Shown here: positions 17,999-26,998 of the stretch, one piece after another | How the letters are laid out: the number at the start of each line of letters is the position of its first letter | Numbering within the stretch: position 1 is the stretch's first letter | Source: CAVPOO01 sp963707015 | GTDB taxonomy: Bacteria; Pseudomonadota; Gammaproteobacteria; Thiohalobacterales; Thiohalobacteraceae | DNA: 64,000 nt | Reading direction: 5' to 3' | Assembly (NCBI GenBank): GCA_963707015.1 | Contig: CAVPOO010000002.1 | Coordinates: 124,001 to 188,000, forward strand | Position numbers and translations under genes: made by a program | Notes under the pieces: generated by a model | Told to the model about the DNA's origin: nothing | The model's database searches: none | What the model saw: only the letters and a program-made list of their open reading frames with translations

Positions 17999-18035
17999 CA
18001 AAAAAACCTGCATTCAGCGCCGGCTAAAGCAGGTT
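17999..18035 (-). terminator. Conditional terminator in the metZ leader
   Basis: On the minus strand AACCTGC (18029-18035) pairs with GCAGGTT (18005-18011), followed by TTTTTG. It lies between the aptamer and the metZ start. The block GCTTTAGC inside its loop side (18023-18030) is the exact complement of GCTAAAGC in the aptamer (18042-18049), so the two structures are mutually exclusive. Confidence 0.75.
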
Positions 18036-18036
18036 A

Positions 18037-18093
18037 CCCTCGCTTTAGCTGCATTTTTAAAGCGCCCGCAAGCTGAGTTCAACTCGGCGCCAT
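18037..18093 (-). promoter_or_regulatory. SAM-II-like riboswitch aptamer controlling metZ
   Basis: On the minus strand a stem GGCGCC...GGGCGC encloses a GAGTTGAACTC-AGCTTGC loop and is followed by TTTAAAAATGCAGCTAAA and a purine end GAGGG. This parallels the SAM-II (SAM-alpha) layout: short P1 stem, GAUUUAA-type loop, then AUAAAUGuAGCUAAA and GGG forming the pseudoknot. Position supports it: it begins about where the predicted promoter would start RNA, and metZ is a known target of this class. The match was made by eye against a remembered consensus. A SAM-V relative is an alternative. Confidence 0.62.
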
Positions 18094-18100
18094 CGTCTTG

Positions 18101-18129
18101 AGGTTAGAAGAGCCCTGTACAGCTGTCAA
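18101..18129 (-). promoter_or_regulatory. Predicted promoter of the metZ leader
   Basis: A perfect -35 TTGACA (18124-18129), a 17-bp spacer and TAACCT as -10 (18101-18106). The expected start near 18094 coincides with the 5' end of the aptamer stem. Confidence 0.6.
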
Positions 18130-18143
18130 CTCAAGGCTGTCTT

Positions 18144-19658
18144 TCAACCCGTGTTGTGAAGTTCTATCACTCCCTTGCCACCCGGATCCCGCCGCTGTTC
18201 CTTGGCCGCGTCGCTACGCGCCTGGTGAAGCTGATCGAGATAATCGCTGCTGACATCACCTGTGACATACTCGCCGTTAAAGACCGAGGTATCAAACTGC
18301 GAAAGCTTCCGGTTACCCTTCTCAACTGCGTTGATGAGATCTTTGAGATCCTGATAGATCAGGCGGTCCGCGCCGATCTCGGCTGCAATTTCCTCGACAG
18401 TCCGGCCATGCGCGATCAGTTCGTCATAGGTGGGCATGTCGATGCCGTAGACATTGGGAAAACGAACCGGCGGTGCCGCCGAGGCAAAATAGACCTGGTT
18501 GGCACCTGCCTCACGTGCCATCTGAATGATCTGCTTGGAGGTTGTACCCCGCACAATAGAATCGTCAACCAGTAATACGTTCTTGCCGCGAAATTCCAGG
18601 TCAATGGCATTGAGCTTTTGCCGAACGGACTTCTTGCGCTGCTTCTGCCCCGGCATGATAAAGGTGCGGCCAATGTAGCGATTCTTGATGAAGCCTTCCC
18701 GGTACTTGACCCCTAACCGGAATGCCAGAGGCAGCGCCGCGGTGCGACTCGTATCCGGAATGGGAATCACCACATCGATGCCGTGGTCCGGCCATTTGCG
18801 CATGATCTTTTCCGCCAGGGATTCTCCCATCCGCAGGCGCGCCTTGTACACCGACACGTTGTCAATGATTGAATCGGGTCGTGCCAGATACACATACTCG
18901 AAAATACAGGGGGAGTACTGCGGCTTCACTGCGCATTGCTGCGTATGCATCTGCCCATCCAGCCCGATGAATACGGCCTCACCCGGCTCAAGGTCACGGA
19001 TCAGCTCAAAACCCAGCACATCAAGCGCCACACTCTCCGAAGCAATCATGTATTCTGTTTCAGCGCCAGTCCCACGCCTTCCAAACACGATCGGCCGGAT
19101 GCCCCACGGATCACGAAACCCGACCACACCGTAGCCGGTAATCATGGCGACAGCCGCGTAAGCACCCCGGCAGCGCCTGTGTACCGCGGCGATGGCCTCA
19201 AAAACGTCGTCCCGATCAATGCGCAACTTTCCCTGACGCAGTAACTCATGCGCCAGAACGTTCAAGAGAATTTCGGAGTCGGAATCGGTGTTGATGTGCC
19301 GCAGATCATCGCGGTACACCTCACGTTTGAGGTCTTCAGCGTTTGTCAGATTGCCGTTATGAGCGAGACTGATACCGTAGGGCGAGTTGACATAGAACGG
19401 CTGTGCCTCTGCGCTACTCTCGCAGCCCGCCGTCGGGTAACGAACATGCCCGATCCCCATGTTGCCGAGCAAGCGCAGCATATGTCGGGTATGGAAGACA
19501 TCGCGCACGAGTCCATTGGCTTTGCGCAGATAGAGGCGATTGCCGTCGCATGTCATGATCCCGGCCGCATCCTGCCCCCGATGCTGCAGGACTGTCAGCC
19601 CATCGTAGAGTTCCTGATTAACCGGATGGCGAGCGACAATACCGATAATCCCGCACAT
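18144..19658 (-). CDS. purF: Amidophosphoribosyltransferase
   Basis: PurF makes 5-phosphoribosylamine from PRPP and glutamine, the first committed step of purine synthesis. The product has 504 residues (505 in E. coli). Cys2 in MCGIIGI is the glutaminase nucleophile, exposed after Met removal. The glutamine-amidotransferase domain shows HRGQDAAG, HVRYPTAG and AHNGNLTN. The phosphoribosyltransferase domain shows the PRPP loop NVLLVDDSIVRGTTS near residue 365. The gene follows cvpA by 41 bp, as in E. coli and Pseudomonas. Confidence 0.98.
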   Translation of the reverse strand: MCGIIGIVARHPVNQELYDGLTVLQHRGQDAAGIMTCDGNRLYLRKANGLVRDVFHTRHMLRLLGNMGIGHVRYPTAGCESSAEAQPFYVNSPYGISLAHNGNLTNAEDLKREVYRDDLRHINTDSDSEILLNVLAHELLRQGKLRIDRDDVFEAIAAVHRRCRGAYAAVAMITGYGVVGFRDPWGIRPIVFGRRGTGAETEYMIASESVALDVLGFELIRDLEPGEAVFIGLDGQMHTQQCAVKPQYSPCIFEYVYLARPDSIIDNVSVYKARLRMGESLAEKIMRKWPDHGIDVVIPIPDTSRTAALPLAFRLGVKYREGFIKNRYIGRTFIMPGQKQRKKSVRQKLNAIDLEFRGKNVLLVDDSIVRGTTSKQIIQMAREAGANQVYFASAAPPVRFPNVYGIDMPTYDELIAHGRTVEEIAAEIGADRLIYQDLKDLINAVEKGNRKLSQFDTSVFNGEYVTGDVSSDYLDQLHQARSDAAKEQRRDPGGKGVIELHNTG

Positions 19659-19699
19659 CTGCCCTTACCTCTCAAGTGTGACGGACTGACTGACAGCGC

Positions 19700-20191
19700 T
19701 CAACCGAACTGGATATTGTCGGCAATCTCGGGGGGAAGAAATTGCGCCATCCACAGAGCCAGGTCTTCGAAGTGTGGTATCAGCATCGACTCCTGCCACC
19801 AACTGTCTTGCGGAAGCACCGTGAGCCCGCCAATGAGCACAAGAATCGCCACAATCAACACACCGCGGGCGATACCGAACAGGCTGCCAAGCATCCGGTC
19901 TGTCCCGCCAAGACCTGTCTTCTTGACCAGCTCCCCCATCAGGTAATTAACCGCCGCACCCAGAATGAGCACGACCAGGAACAGCACGGCAAAAGACCCA
20001 ACCACGCGCACAGAGGGTTCGGAAATCCACGGCTTTACCAGTTCCGCAAGCTCATCGGCATAGACCAGTGCAACCCACAAGCCAATAATCCAGGTTGCAA
20101 GCGAGAAGGCCTCCTTCACGAAACCGCGAAAGAAACTGATTACTATCGAAAGGCCTATCAGGAGCAGGATAGCCAGATCGACCCAGTTCAC
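19700..20191 (-). CDS. cvpA: CvpA family inner-membrane protein
   Basis: The 163-residue protein has four predicted membrane segments at about residues 5-22, 28-46, 65-85 and 103-123. It matches the colicin V production family in length and in the opening NWVDLAILLLIGLSIVISFF with the RGF-KE-SL loop. CvpA is needed for colicin V export in E. coli and, in other bacteria, for envelope integrity under stress; its mechanism is unresolved. It lies directly before purF, its usual position. Confidence 0.94.
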   Translation of the reverse strand: MNWVDLAILLLIGLSIVISFFRGFVKEAFSLATWIIGLWVALVYADELAELVKPWISEPSVRVVGSFAVLFLVVLILGAAVNYLMGELVKKTGLGGTDRMLGSLFGIARGVLIVAILVLIGGLTVLPQDSWWQESMLIPHFEDLALWMAQFLPPEIADNIQFG

Positions 20192-20339
20192 GTTTGCCGA
20201 CCTTGCCGGCTACCCCAGTGCCTTGGGCCGTTTGAGGAAAAATCCCGAGAGGGAACTGTAAAGTTATTCATGTGACGATTCTAGCAGAGGGGCGCCACGA
20301 AAAAAAAACAAATTGTCGACTGTCAGGTGCACCGGTTTT

Positions 20340-20951
20340 CTAGGGATATTGCAGCACAATTCCCTTGAGCGCCGATTTCTCCGCCAGATCGGCACGTAAT
20401 TGCTCGGCATTCGACCGTTGGAGCTCTGGTCCCACGCGCACTCTGAATAGCAGGCCCTTGGACGTCTTCACCTGCTCCACAAAACTGTCGAAACCGAGGC
20501 TACGCAGCCGATCCTTGAGGGCCAGCGCGTTATCCTTATTCTGGACGCTGGCTACCTGTACCACCCAGCCGGACAGAGACGGCTTCACAGAGTCAGCGGC
20601 AAGCTTCTCGGGCTGCCTCGGGCGCTCGGGCTGCTTGGGTTGCTCTGCCTTCACAGGCTTGGGTTCATGGTCCTGGACAACGGGCAGCGGGGGGGATTCC
20701 TCAACAAGCTCTATGGCCGCCGTGGCTACGCTTTCCTCTACCTGGACCACGTCCGGCACCGGTTCCGGAGGCGGAGGCAGCTCGATCGCCTGTATCCTGT
20801 CACGCATCTCACGCTCCGGCTGTGTTGGCAAGGCATTGCCCAGAGTCCCGCGCCCCGTCTCCGGCGTCTCAAATATCATGGGAACGAAAATCACAGCCAG
20901 CGCGATCAGAACCACTGCGCCCACCAGACGTTGCTTTAAGAGCTCATTCAC
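20340..20951 (-). CDS. dedD: DedD-like SPOR-domain cell division protein
   Basis: SPOR proteins bind denuded glycan strands at the division septum. The 203-residue product has one N-terminal membrane helix (LVGAVVLIALAVIFVPMIF, residues 9-27), a Pro/Glu/Lys-rich periplasmic linker, and a C-terminal SPOR domain at about 125-203 (WVVQVASVQNKDNALALKD and LLFRVRVGPE). It sits between folC and cvpA, exactly the E. coli dedD position, which supports the name over the many other SPOR proteins. Confidence 0.9.
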   Translation of the reverse strand: MNELLKQRLVGAVVLIALAVIFVPMIFETPETGRGTLGNALPTQPEREMRDRIQAIELPPPPEPVPDVVQVEESVATAAIELVEESPPLPVVQDHEPKPVKAEQPKQPERPRQPEKLAADSVKPSLSGWVVQVASVQNKDNALALKDRLRSLGFDSFVEQVKTSKGLLFRVRVGPELQRSNAEQLRADLAEKSALKGIVLQYP

Positions 20952-21028
20952 AGCCTGTATCTACCCGAATCCGATCCTGCAACACGAAATAATGGAGACG
21001 GAAAAATAGCACGCATTGCCAGTCAACA

Positions 21029-22276
21029 CTACTGTAAACTCGCGAGGACCTGTGCCACACCGACGAACGACCCCGTGACCAGAATGCGATCACCGGGCCT
21101 CGCGTCGGCCAAGGCCTGCTGATAGGCTGCTGGGAGCGAATCAAAGCATACCGCGTCCAGCCCTGCGCGATGTGCAAGTTCACGAGCCGCCAGGCCGCGC
21201 TCATCCTGCACGGTTCCAATGTACCACTCATCCGCCTGATCCTTGAGTGCGGCGAAGACACCTGCCACATCTTTGTCGGCCAGCATGCCTAATACTACGC
21301 GCGTCTTGCCCTTGCGGAAATGGGCAGCAAGATAGTCTGCAACAGCCGCCGCCGCCTGGGGATTATGTGCGACATCGAATATACGCTGCACAGGACCCTC
21401 GCAAATCTGCAACCGGCCTGGCACCGACGCGCTTTGCAGACCCGCCTCTACCGCGTCCCGTGACACAGGCAATAAATCACGCAGGCATTCAAGCGTCATC
21501 AACACCGCGGCGGCATTGTCAATCTGAAACGACCCCGGCAAGGCGGGTCTCGGAAGAGCAGGCCACCAGCTTTGCGCACCTTGCCAGTCCCAGCCACCTT
21601 CGCGCAAAACCACATCAAAATCCTTTCTGCGAACAAAGAGCCTCGCCTCGATCTCCTTCGCGACTGCCAGCAGGCTTGCCGGTGGCGTCGGATCTCCACA
21701 CACAGCAGGCCGGTTAGACCGAAAGATTGCAGCCTTCTCCGCACCAATCTGTTCCCTGTCCTCCCCCAACCAGGCGACATGATCAATCCCTACGCGGGTA
21801 ATCAGGGCACAATCGGAGTCAACCACATTAACCGCGTCCAGCCGGCCACCGAGCCCTGCCTCCAGAACTGCCACATCGAGCCTGCTGTTGTGAAATACTT
21901 CCAGCGCAGCAAGCGTACCAAACTCAAAGTATGTCAGGCTGGTATTTCCACGTGCTGCATCGATTCGCGTAAAGGCATCACACAGCAGGTCATCGGCCAC
22001 CGGCCGCCCATCAATCACGACACGCTCGTTGTAGCGAAAGACGTGGGGCGACGTATAGGTGCCCACGCGATAGCCTGCCCCACGAAGGATTGCAGCCAGA
22101 AAAGCCACGCTGGATCCCTTCCCGTTAGTACCTGCGACGGTCACCGTAACTGGCGCTGGATGGTGCAATCCCATGATGTCCGCGACATCCCGGACCCGTT
22201 CCAGGCCCATATCAATCTTGTCGGGGTGCAGTGTTTCCTGCCAGGAAAGCCACTGGGCAAGGGTGGAGAAGCGCAT
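21029..22276 (-). CDS. folC: Bifunctional folylpolyglutamate synthase/dihydrofolate synthase
   Basis: FolC adds glutamate to dihydropteroate and then extends the glutamate tail of reduced folates. The 415-residue product is a Mur-ligase-type ATPase: P-loop TVAGTNGKGSSVAFL near residue 47, the omega-loop and DVAVLEAGLGGRLDAVN near 136, and the C-terminal domain with FDVAHNPQAAAAV. It lies between accD and dedD, as in E. coli, and reads in the same direction as both. Confidence 0.97.
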   Translation of the reverse strand: MRFSTLAQWLSWQETLHPDKIDMGLERVRDVADIMGLHHPAPVTVTVAGTNGKGSSVAFLAAILRGAGYRVGTYTSPHVFRYNERVVIDGRPVADDLLCDAFTRIDAARGNTSLTYFEFGTLAALEVFHNSRLDVAVLEAGLGGRLDAVNVVDSDCALITRVGIDHVAWLGEDREQIGAEKAAIFRSNRPAVCGDPTPPASLLAVAKEIEARLFVRRKDFDVVLREGGWDWQGAQSWWPALPRPALPGSFQIDNAAAVLMTLECLRDLLPVSRDAVEAGLQSASVPGRLQICEGPVQRIFDVAHNPQAAAAVADYLAAHFRKGKTRVVLGMLADKDVAGVFAALKDQADEWYIGTVQDERGLAARELAHRAGLDAVCFDSLPAAYQQALADARPGDRILVTGSFVGVAQVLASLQ

Positions 22277-22383
22277 GGGTTACCAGTAACCGGCGATGTG
22301 TCACAAGATACCGTGAGACTTAATGACTGTTTAAGGTGGCAGGCTTGATCTCACAGTCAGTCGGCAGCACGAACACTCTTCAC

Positions 22384-23298
22384 TTATAACGTGTCACTTG
22401 TCATTTGCTCCTCGGCACCTGCCACCTGCTCCTCAGCGGGCGTATTTAGCCGGGCCGTCAGGATAGCCAGGAGATTTGCGATCCGATCCCGCATGTCACG
22501 CCGATCTACGATCATGTCAATTGCGCCGTGCTCAAGGAGAAACTCACTGCGCTGAAAACCTTCGGGAAGGGTTTCACGAACTGTCTGTTCAATAACGCGT
22601 GGACCGGCAAATCCAATCAATGCCTTCGGTTCCGCGATCTGCACATCACCCAGCATCGCAAGGCTGGCCGATACGCCGCCCATGGTCGGATCGGTCAGTA
22701 CGGAGATGTAGGGAATGCCCGCCTCAGCAAGTCGTCCGAGCGCAGCGCTGGTCTTGGCCATCTGCATCAGCGAAAACAGCGATTCCTGCATGCGGGCACC
22801 ACCACTCGCGGAAAAACACACCAGCGGCAGCTTTTCTTCGAGACACAGACCGACTGCCCGCACAAACCGCTCGCCGACAACCGAACCCATGGACCCCCCC
22901 ATGAAACCAAACTCAAAGGCACTTGCCACAAGCGGCATGCCCTTGAGCTGCCCGTGGATCACGACCAGCGCATCGCTTTCACCCGTGCTCTTCTGCGCCT
23001 GACTCAATCGGTCGCGATACCTTTTGCTGTCTTTGAACTTGAGGATATCCACCGGCTCGACGGCGCTGCCAATCTCCTCGCGGGGCTCCTCGTCCAGGAA
23101 TGCATCGAGTCGCCGCCGGGCGCTCATGCGCATATGGTGACTGCATTTGGGACATACCTCAAGATTACGCTCCAGTTCTGCACGGTACAGCACCGCGCCA
23201 CAGCCGTCGCATTTCGACCAGAGTCCCTCGGGTACGTTCTTTTTAATACCGCCCTCGGTACGAATCCGGGACGGCATCAATTTTTCAAGCCAGCTCAT
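22384..23298 (-). CDS. accD: Acetyl-CoA carboxylase carboxyltransferase subunit beta
   Basis: AccD pairs with AccA to transfer carboxyl groups from biotin to acetyl-CoA, giving malonyl-CoA for fatty acid synthesis. The product has 304 residues (304 in E. coli). The N-terminal zinc ribbon is visible as CDGC and CPKC, and the crotonase-like carboxyltransferase core includes FSASGGARMQES and GGVSASLAMLGD. The extreme C-terminus (PAEEQVAGAEEQM) is acidic and variable. It starts 14 bp after trpA, probably in the same transcript. Confidence 0.97.
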   Translation of the reverse strand: MSWLEKLMPSRIRTEGGIKKNVPEGLWSKCDGCGAVLYRAELERNLEVCPKCSHHMRMSARRRLDAFLDEEPREEIGSAVEPVDILKFKDSKRYRDRLSQAQKSTGESDALVVIHGQLKGMPLVASAFEFGFMGGSMGSVVGERFVRAVGLCLEEKLPLVCFSASGGARMQESLFSLMQMAKTSAALGRLAEAGIPYISVLTDPTMGGVSASLAMLGDVQIAEPKALIGFAGPRVIEQTVRETLPEGFQRSEFLLEHGAIDMIVDRRDMRDRIANLLAILTARLNTPAEEQVAGAEEQMTSDTL

Positions 23299-23312
23299 TT
23301 TGGAAACATCCG

Positions 23313-24143
23313 TCAGTCACTGCCCGTCACGCGAAATTGCCGCTTGTCCATTGCCTGACGCATATCGGCAATCAGACTACAGACCGAGGCGTTAATTTCA
23401 TCCGGCTTTTCGGCCAGTGCTTCAATGCGCTTCACCAGGGCACTGCCGACAACCACGGCATCAGCCATCTCCGCAATCTGTGCTGCTGACTCCGCATCAC
23501 GGATTCCAAAGCCAACGCCGAGCGGTAAAGCCGTGATTGCCCGTATACGCTCGAGTTTCGTCGCAACCGCTCCCACATCCAGACGATTCGACCCCGTCAC
23601 GCCCTTAAAGGAAACATAATAGAGGAATCCGCTTGCCAACTCCGCAATTCGCCGGATCCGCTCGTCGCTGCTGGTCGGTGACAAGAGAAAAATGGGATCG
23701 ATTTCCACTTGCCTGAGCGCTGCAACGAGTTCAGATCCTTCCTCAGGCGGCAAGTCCACTGTCAGTACACCGTCAACGCCGGACCTCCCCGCCGCCTCCG
23801 CGAACACCGTATAGCCCATCACCTCGATCGGATTCAGGTACCCCATGAGAACCACGGGCGTCGTCGAGTTGTGACTGCGAAACTCACGCACCATCTCCAA
23901 CACGTGCCTGAGGCTGGTATGGTGGGCGAGTGCCCTCTCGCAGGCCGCCTGAATCACCGGGCCATCGGCCATCGGGTCCGAGAAAGGAACCCCGACCTCC
24001 AGGATATCCGCCCCGGCGTCTACCATCGCATGCAACAGTGGGACCGTTACTTCCGGGCTTGGATCACCGGCCGTTATGTACGGAACGAGTGCCGTGCGCC
24101 GGGCCTTGGCGAGCGCCTGAAAACATCCGCGGATCCGACTCAT
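23313..24143 (-). CDS. trpA: Tryptophan synthase alpha subunit
   Basis: TrpA cleaves indole-3-glycerol phosphate to indole, which passes through the tunnel to TrpB. The 276-residue TIM barrel shows the catalytic Glu in ADILEVGVPFSDPMADGP and the catalytic Asp in VDGVLTVDLPPEE, and the phosphate-binding GVGFGIRDAESA and VVVGSALVK near the end. Its start overlaps the trpB stop by 4 bp, giving translational coupling suited to the 1:1 complex. Confidence 0.98.
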   Translation of the reverse strand: MSRIRGCFQALAKARRTALVPYITAGDPSPEVTVPLLHAMVDAGADILEVGVPFSDPMADGPVIQAACERALAHHTSLRHVLEMVREFRSHNSTTPVVLMGYLNPIEVMGYTVFAEAAGRSGVDGVLTVDLPPEEGSELVAALRQVEIDPIFLLSPTSSDERIRRIAELASGFLYYVSFKGVTGSNRLDVGAVATKLERIRAITALPLGVGFGIRDAESAAQIAEMADAVVVGSALVKRIEALAEKPDEINASVCSLIADMRQAMDKRQFRVTGSD

Positions 24144-25363
24144 ACATCGATCCCCTCATGGGCCGCAACCGTGTGGATGTCCTTGTCACCCCTTCCTGAG
24201 AGATTCAAGATGATCAGCCTGTCTTCAGCCATTGTCGGTGCCAGTTTTGCCGCATATGCAAGGGCATGGCTTGACTCCAGTGCAGGCAATATGCCCTCAG
24301 TTCGAGTCAGATCATGGAACGCCTGCAAGGCTTCGTCATCCGTTACCGAGACATACCGGGCACGCCCGCTGTCCTTTAGCCAGGCATGTTCCGGGCCAAC
24401 GCCGGGATAGTCGAGGCCGGCTGAGATCGAATGTGTCTCGATGATCTGGCCGTCGGCATCCTCCATCAGATACGTGCGGTTTCCGTGGAGTACGCCAGGC
24501 GCGCCGGCACAGAGAGGTGCCGCATGATGGCCGCTGGCGATTCCGTACCCGCCGCCTTCCACCCCATACATTGCGACCTGACCATCATCGAGAAAGGGAT
24601 GGAACAACCCAATGGCATTGGATCCCCCGCCAACGCACGCGACCAGCGCATCGGGCAATTTCCCGGTTTTATCCAGGACCTGGGCCCGCGCCTCACGACC
24701 AATGACTGCCTGAAAATCCCTCACCATGGCTGGATAGGGATGCGGCCCGGCAACCGTACCAATAATATAGAAGGTCGTGTCAACATTGGTTACCCAATCG
24801 CGCATCGCCTCGTTGAGCGCATCCTTGAGCGTTCGCGAGCCGGACTTCACGGCAACCACGTCCGCACCCAGAAGCCGCATACGATAGACATTGATGGCCT
24901 GCCGCTGAATGTCCTCGGCGCCCATATAGACCACACACTCCATCCCGAACCGGGCCGCCACAGTCGCCGTGGCGACACCGTGTTGCCCGGCGCCCGTCTC
25001 GGCGATGACGCGATTTTTCCCCATCTGTCGCGCCAGCAGTGCCTGGCCAACTGTATTATTGATCTTGTGGGCACCCGTGTGATTGAGGTCTTCGCGCTTG
25101 AGATAGATCTGCGCGCCGCCCAATTTGCGGCTCCAGCGCTCGGCATGATAGAGCGGCGATGGCCGTCCGACATAGTCGGCAAGATCCCGGTCGAACTCGG
25201 CAAGAAACTCCGGGTCGACACGCATACGCTCGTAGGCCTGCCGCAGTTCTTCGACAGGTTCCATAAGCGTTTCAGCAATAAAACGCCCTCCATAGGGTCC
25301 GAAGTGCCCCTGTTCATCGGGCAGACTGCTCAGGGGTATATTCTCAACGGCCTGATTCATCAT
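24140..25363 (-). CDS. trpB: Tryptophan synthase beta subunit
   Basis: TrpB joins indole and serine into tryptophan using PLP. From ATG 25363 the product has 407 residues. The PLP lysine lies in HTGAHKINN, the phosphate-binding glycine run is CVGGGSNAIG, and AETGAGQHGVATA is the substrate-binding loop. The frame is open ten codons further (ATG 25393), but 25363 is preferred because AGGAGTGGAGAG stands before it. It overlaps the end of trpF by 20 bp and trpA by 4 bp. Confidence 0.97.
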   Translation of the reverse strand: MMNQAVENIPLSSLPDEQGHFGPYGGRFIAETLMEPVEELRQAYERMRVDPEFLAEFDRDLADYVGRPSPLYHAERWSRKLGGAQIYLKREDLNHTGAHKINNTVGQALLARQMGKNRVIAETGAGQHGVATATVAARFGMECVVYMGAEDIQRQAINVYRMRLLGADVVAVKSGSRTLKDALNEAMRDWVTNVDTTFYIIGTVAGPHPYPAMVRDFQAVIGREARAQVLDKTGKLPDALVACVGGGSNAIGLFHPFLDDGQVAMYGVEGGGYGIASGHHAAPLCAGAPGVLHGNRTYLMEDADGQIIETHSISAGLDYPGVGPEHAWLKDSGRARYVSVTDDEALQAFHDLTRTEGILPALESSHALAYAAKLAPTMAEDRLIILNLSGRGDKDIHTVAAHEGIDV

Positions 25364-26000
25364 CGGCACTCTCCACTCCTGCGAAAAACTCACTCATTTT
25401 GCCGCTGTCCTTGATACCTTTCGCGCTTTCAACGCCACTACTGACGTCTACCGCGTACGGCCGCACACGCCGGATTGCCTGCGCGATATTCCCCGCGTTC
25501 AATCCCCCGGCGAGAATTACCTGCCTGCCCAACCCGTCGGGAACGAGACTCCAATCGAACACCTGCCCGCTACCACCGGCTACGGCCGGATGATAGGTAT
25601 CAAGCAAGAAGCCTGCGGCATCCTTATAGTTGCCCAGATACGCTTGCACGTCCCGCCCGGGTTGAACCGTAACAGCCTTCACGTATGGCTTTCCGAAGAG
25701 GCGACAATACGCAGCAGGCTCCTTGCCATGAAACTGCAGGAGGTCCAACGGCACCTCTGCGAGGACATCGCGGACCTCCTGTTCGGCCGCATTCACAAAC
25801 AGTCCCACACTCGTCACGAAGGGCGGCAACGCGCGAACCACCTCTCGCGCCTCACTCACATTCACCGATCGCGGACTGGCGCGGTAAAAAACCAGCCCAA
25901 TCGCATCGGCACCAAATTGTGCCGCAGCCACGCCATCCCCCGGACGGGTGATCCCGCAAATTTTAACGCGTGTACGTCGCCTATAACCACTATCTTTCAC
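25344..26000 (-). CDS. trpF: Phosphoribosylanthranilate isomerase
   Basis: TrpF performs the Amadori rearrangement of phosphoribosylanthranilate in tryptophan synthesis. The 218-residue TIM barrel carries the catalytic Cys in VKICGITRPGDG and the catalytic Asp in GFLLDTYH, with LAGGLNAGNI and YAVDVSSGVES at the phosphate site. It is a stand-alone enzyme, as in Pseudomonas, rather than fused to TrpC as in enterics. It heads the trpFBA-accD-folC run. Confidence 0.97.
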   Translation of the reverse strand: MKDSGYRRRTRVKICGITRPGDGVAAAQFGADAIGLVFYRASPRSVNVSEAREVVRALPPFVTSVGLFVNAAEQEVRDVLAEVPLDLLQFHGKEPAAYCRLFGKPYVKAVTVQPGRDVQAYLGNYKDAAGFLLDTYHPAVAGGSGQVFDWSLVPDGLGRQVILAGGLNAGNIAQAIRRVRPYAVDVSSGVESAKGIKDSGKMSEFFAGVESADDESGR

Positions 26001-26077
26001 GGGATTTGTGCCCAGTATCCCAGTGTCTCGTATAACACCCTACTCCTGGCTGTCACAGCCGACAACCGGCCCAGGGT

Positions 26078-26899
26078 TCAGCCATAGACCGGCAAACGAG
26101 CCCCTTGTGGCAGATCGAACGACTCGGGGTACCGTACGCCAACCAGATAAAGGCCACTGGCCGGGGCCGTTACGCCACCACGCGTCCGGTCCCTGGCCTC
26201 GAGCACCTCGCGCACCCAGGAAGCGGGACGCTCACCACGGCCTACCGCCATCAGCGTTCCAGCAATGGCACGCACCATATGGTGGAGAAATCCATTTGCC
26301 AGGATATCGATGTAAGCGAAATCACAACTTCGCGTAATGGTCAGGCTGTGGACGGTGCGTACCGGATGCCTGGCCTGACAGGCGACGGCACGGAAGCTGG
26401 AAAAATCATGCTCACCCACCAGACATTCTGCCGCCGCTGCCATGGACTGGACCTCAAGCGGATTGTGCTCCCAGTTAACACGGTGTTTAAGCAGCGCCGG
26501 CCGTACAGACTGATTCAGGATAACGTAACGGTACTGACGTGCAACCGCCTTGAACCTCGCATGAAACGTCTCCTCCACCGCACGTGCCCAGATTATGGTG
26601 ATATCGTCCGGGAGGTTTGCATTGGCACCCAATGTCCAGGATCGCACCTTACGCACCGCCCGGGTATCGAAGTGCACGACCTGAGAAGTTGCATGGACGC
26701 CGGAGTCGGTACGCCCGGCACAGGTCACCCGAACGCGATGATCCGCGACGACCGAAAGCGCATCCTCGACGGCATCCTGGACACTCGGCGCATGACTCTG
26801 AGTTTGCCAGCCGCAGTAAGCACTGCCATCGTATTCGACACCAAGTGCCAGACGCACTATTAGCCCCGCGTGGTCCGATACCCTTATCAGGGGTGCCAT
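26078..26899 (-). CDS. truA: tRNA pseudouridine(38-40) synthase TruA
   Basis: TruA converts uridines 38-40 of many tRNA anticodon stems to pseudouridine. The product has 273 residues (270 in E. coli). The catalytic Asp lies in CAGRTDSGVHA, the opening LGVEYDGSAYCGWQTQ is typical, and FLHHMVRAIAGTL is the conserved C-terminal helix. About ten residues precede the usual family start (MAPLIRVSDH), so a start a little downstream is possible. It lies between fimV and trpF, its usual neighbours in Pseudomonas. Confidence 0.96.
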   Translation of the reverse strand: MAPLIRVSDHAGLIVRLALGVEYDGSAYCGWQTQSHAPSVQDAVEDALSVVADHRVRVTCAGRTDSGVHATSQVVHFDTRAVRKVRSWTLGANANLPDDITIIWARAVEETFHARFKAVARQYRYVILNQSVRPALLKHRVNWEHNPLEVQSMAAAAECLVGEHDFSSFRAVACQARHPVRTVHSLTITRSCDFAYIDILANGFLHHMVRAIAGTLMAVGRGERPASWVREVLEARDRTRGGVTAPASGLYLVGVRYPESFDLPQGARLPVYG

Positions 26900-26941
26900 C
26901 TTATCAGATTCCGCGCGCGCAACCTCTTCGCTGCCGACACG

Positions 26942-26976
26942 AAAAAGCCCCGGGGCTCACCACCCCGGGGCTCTTG
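26942..26976 (-). terminator. Rho-independent terminator of fimV
   Basis: On the minus strand AGCCCCGGGG (26963-26972) and CCCCGGGGCT (26946-26955) form a perfect 10-bp stem with a 7-base loop, followed by TTTTC. It lies 26 bp after the fimV stop codon. Confidence 0.9.
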
Positions 26977-26998
26977 CCACCACGCGCGTTGTTCAGGT

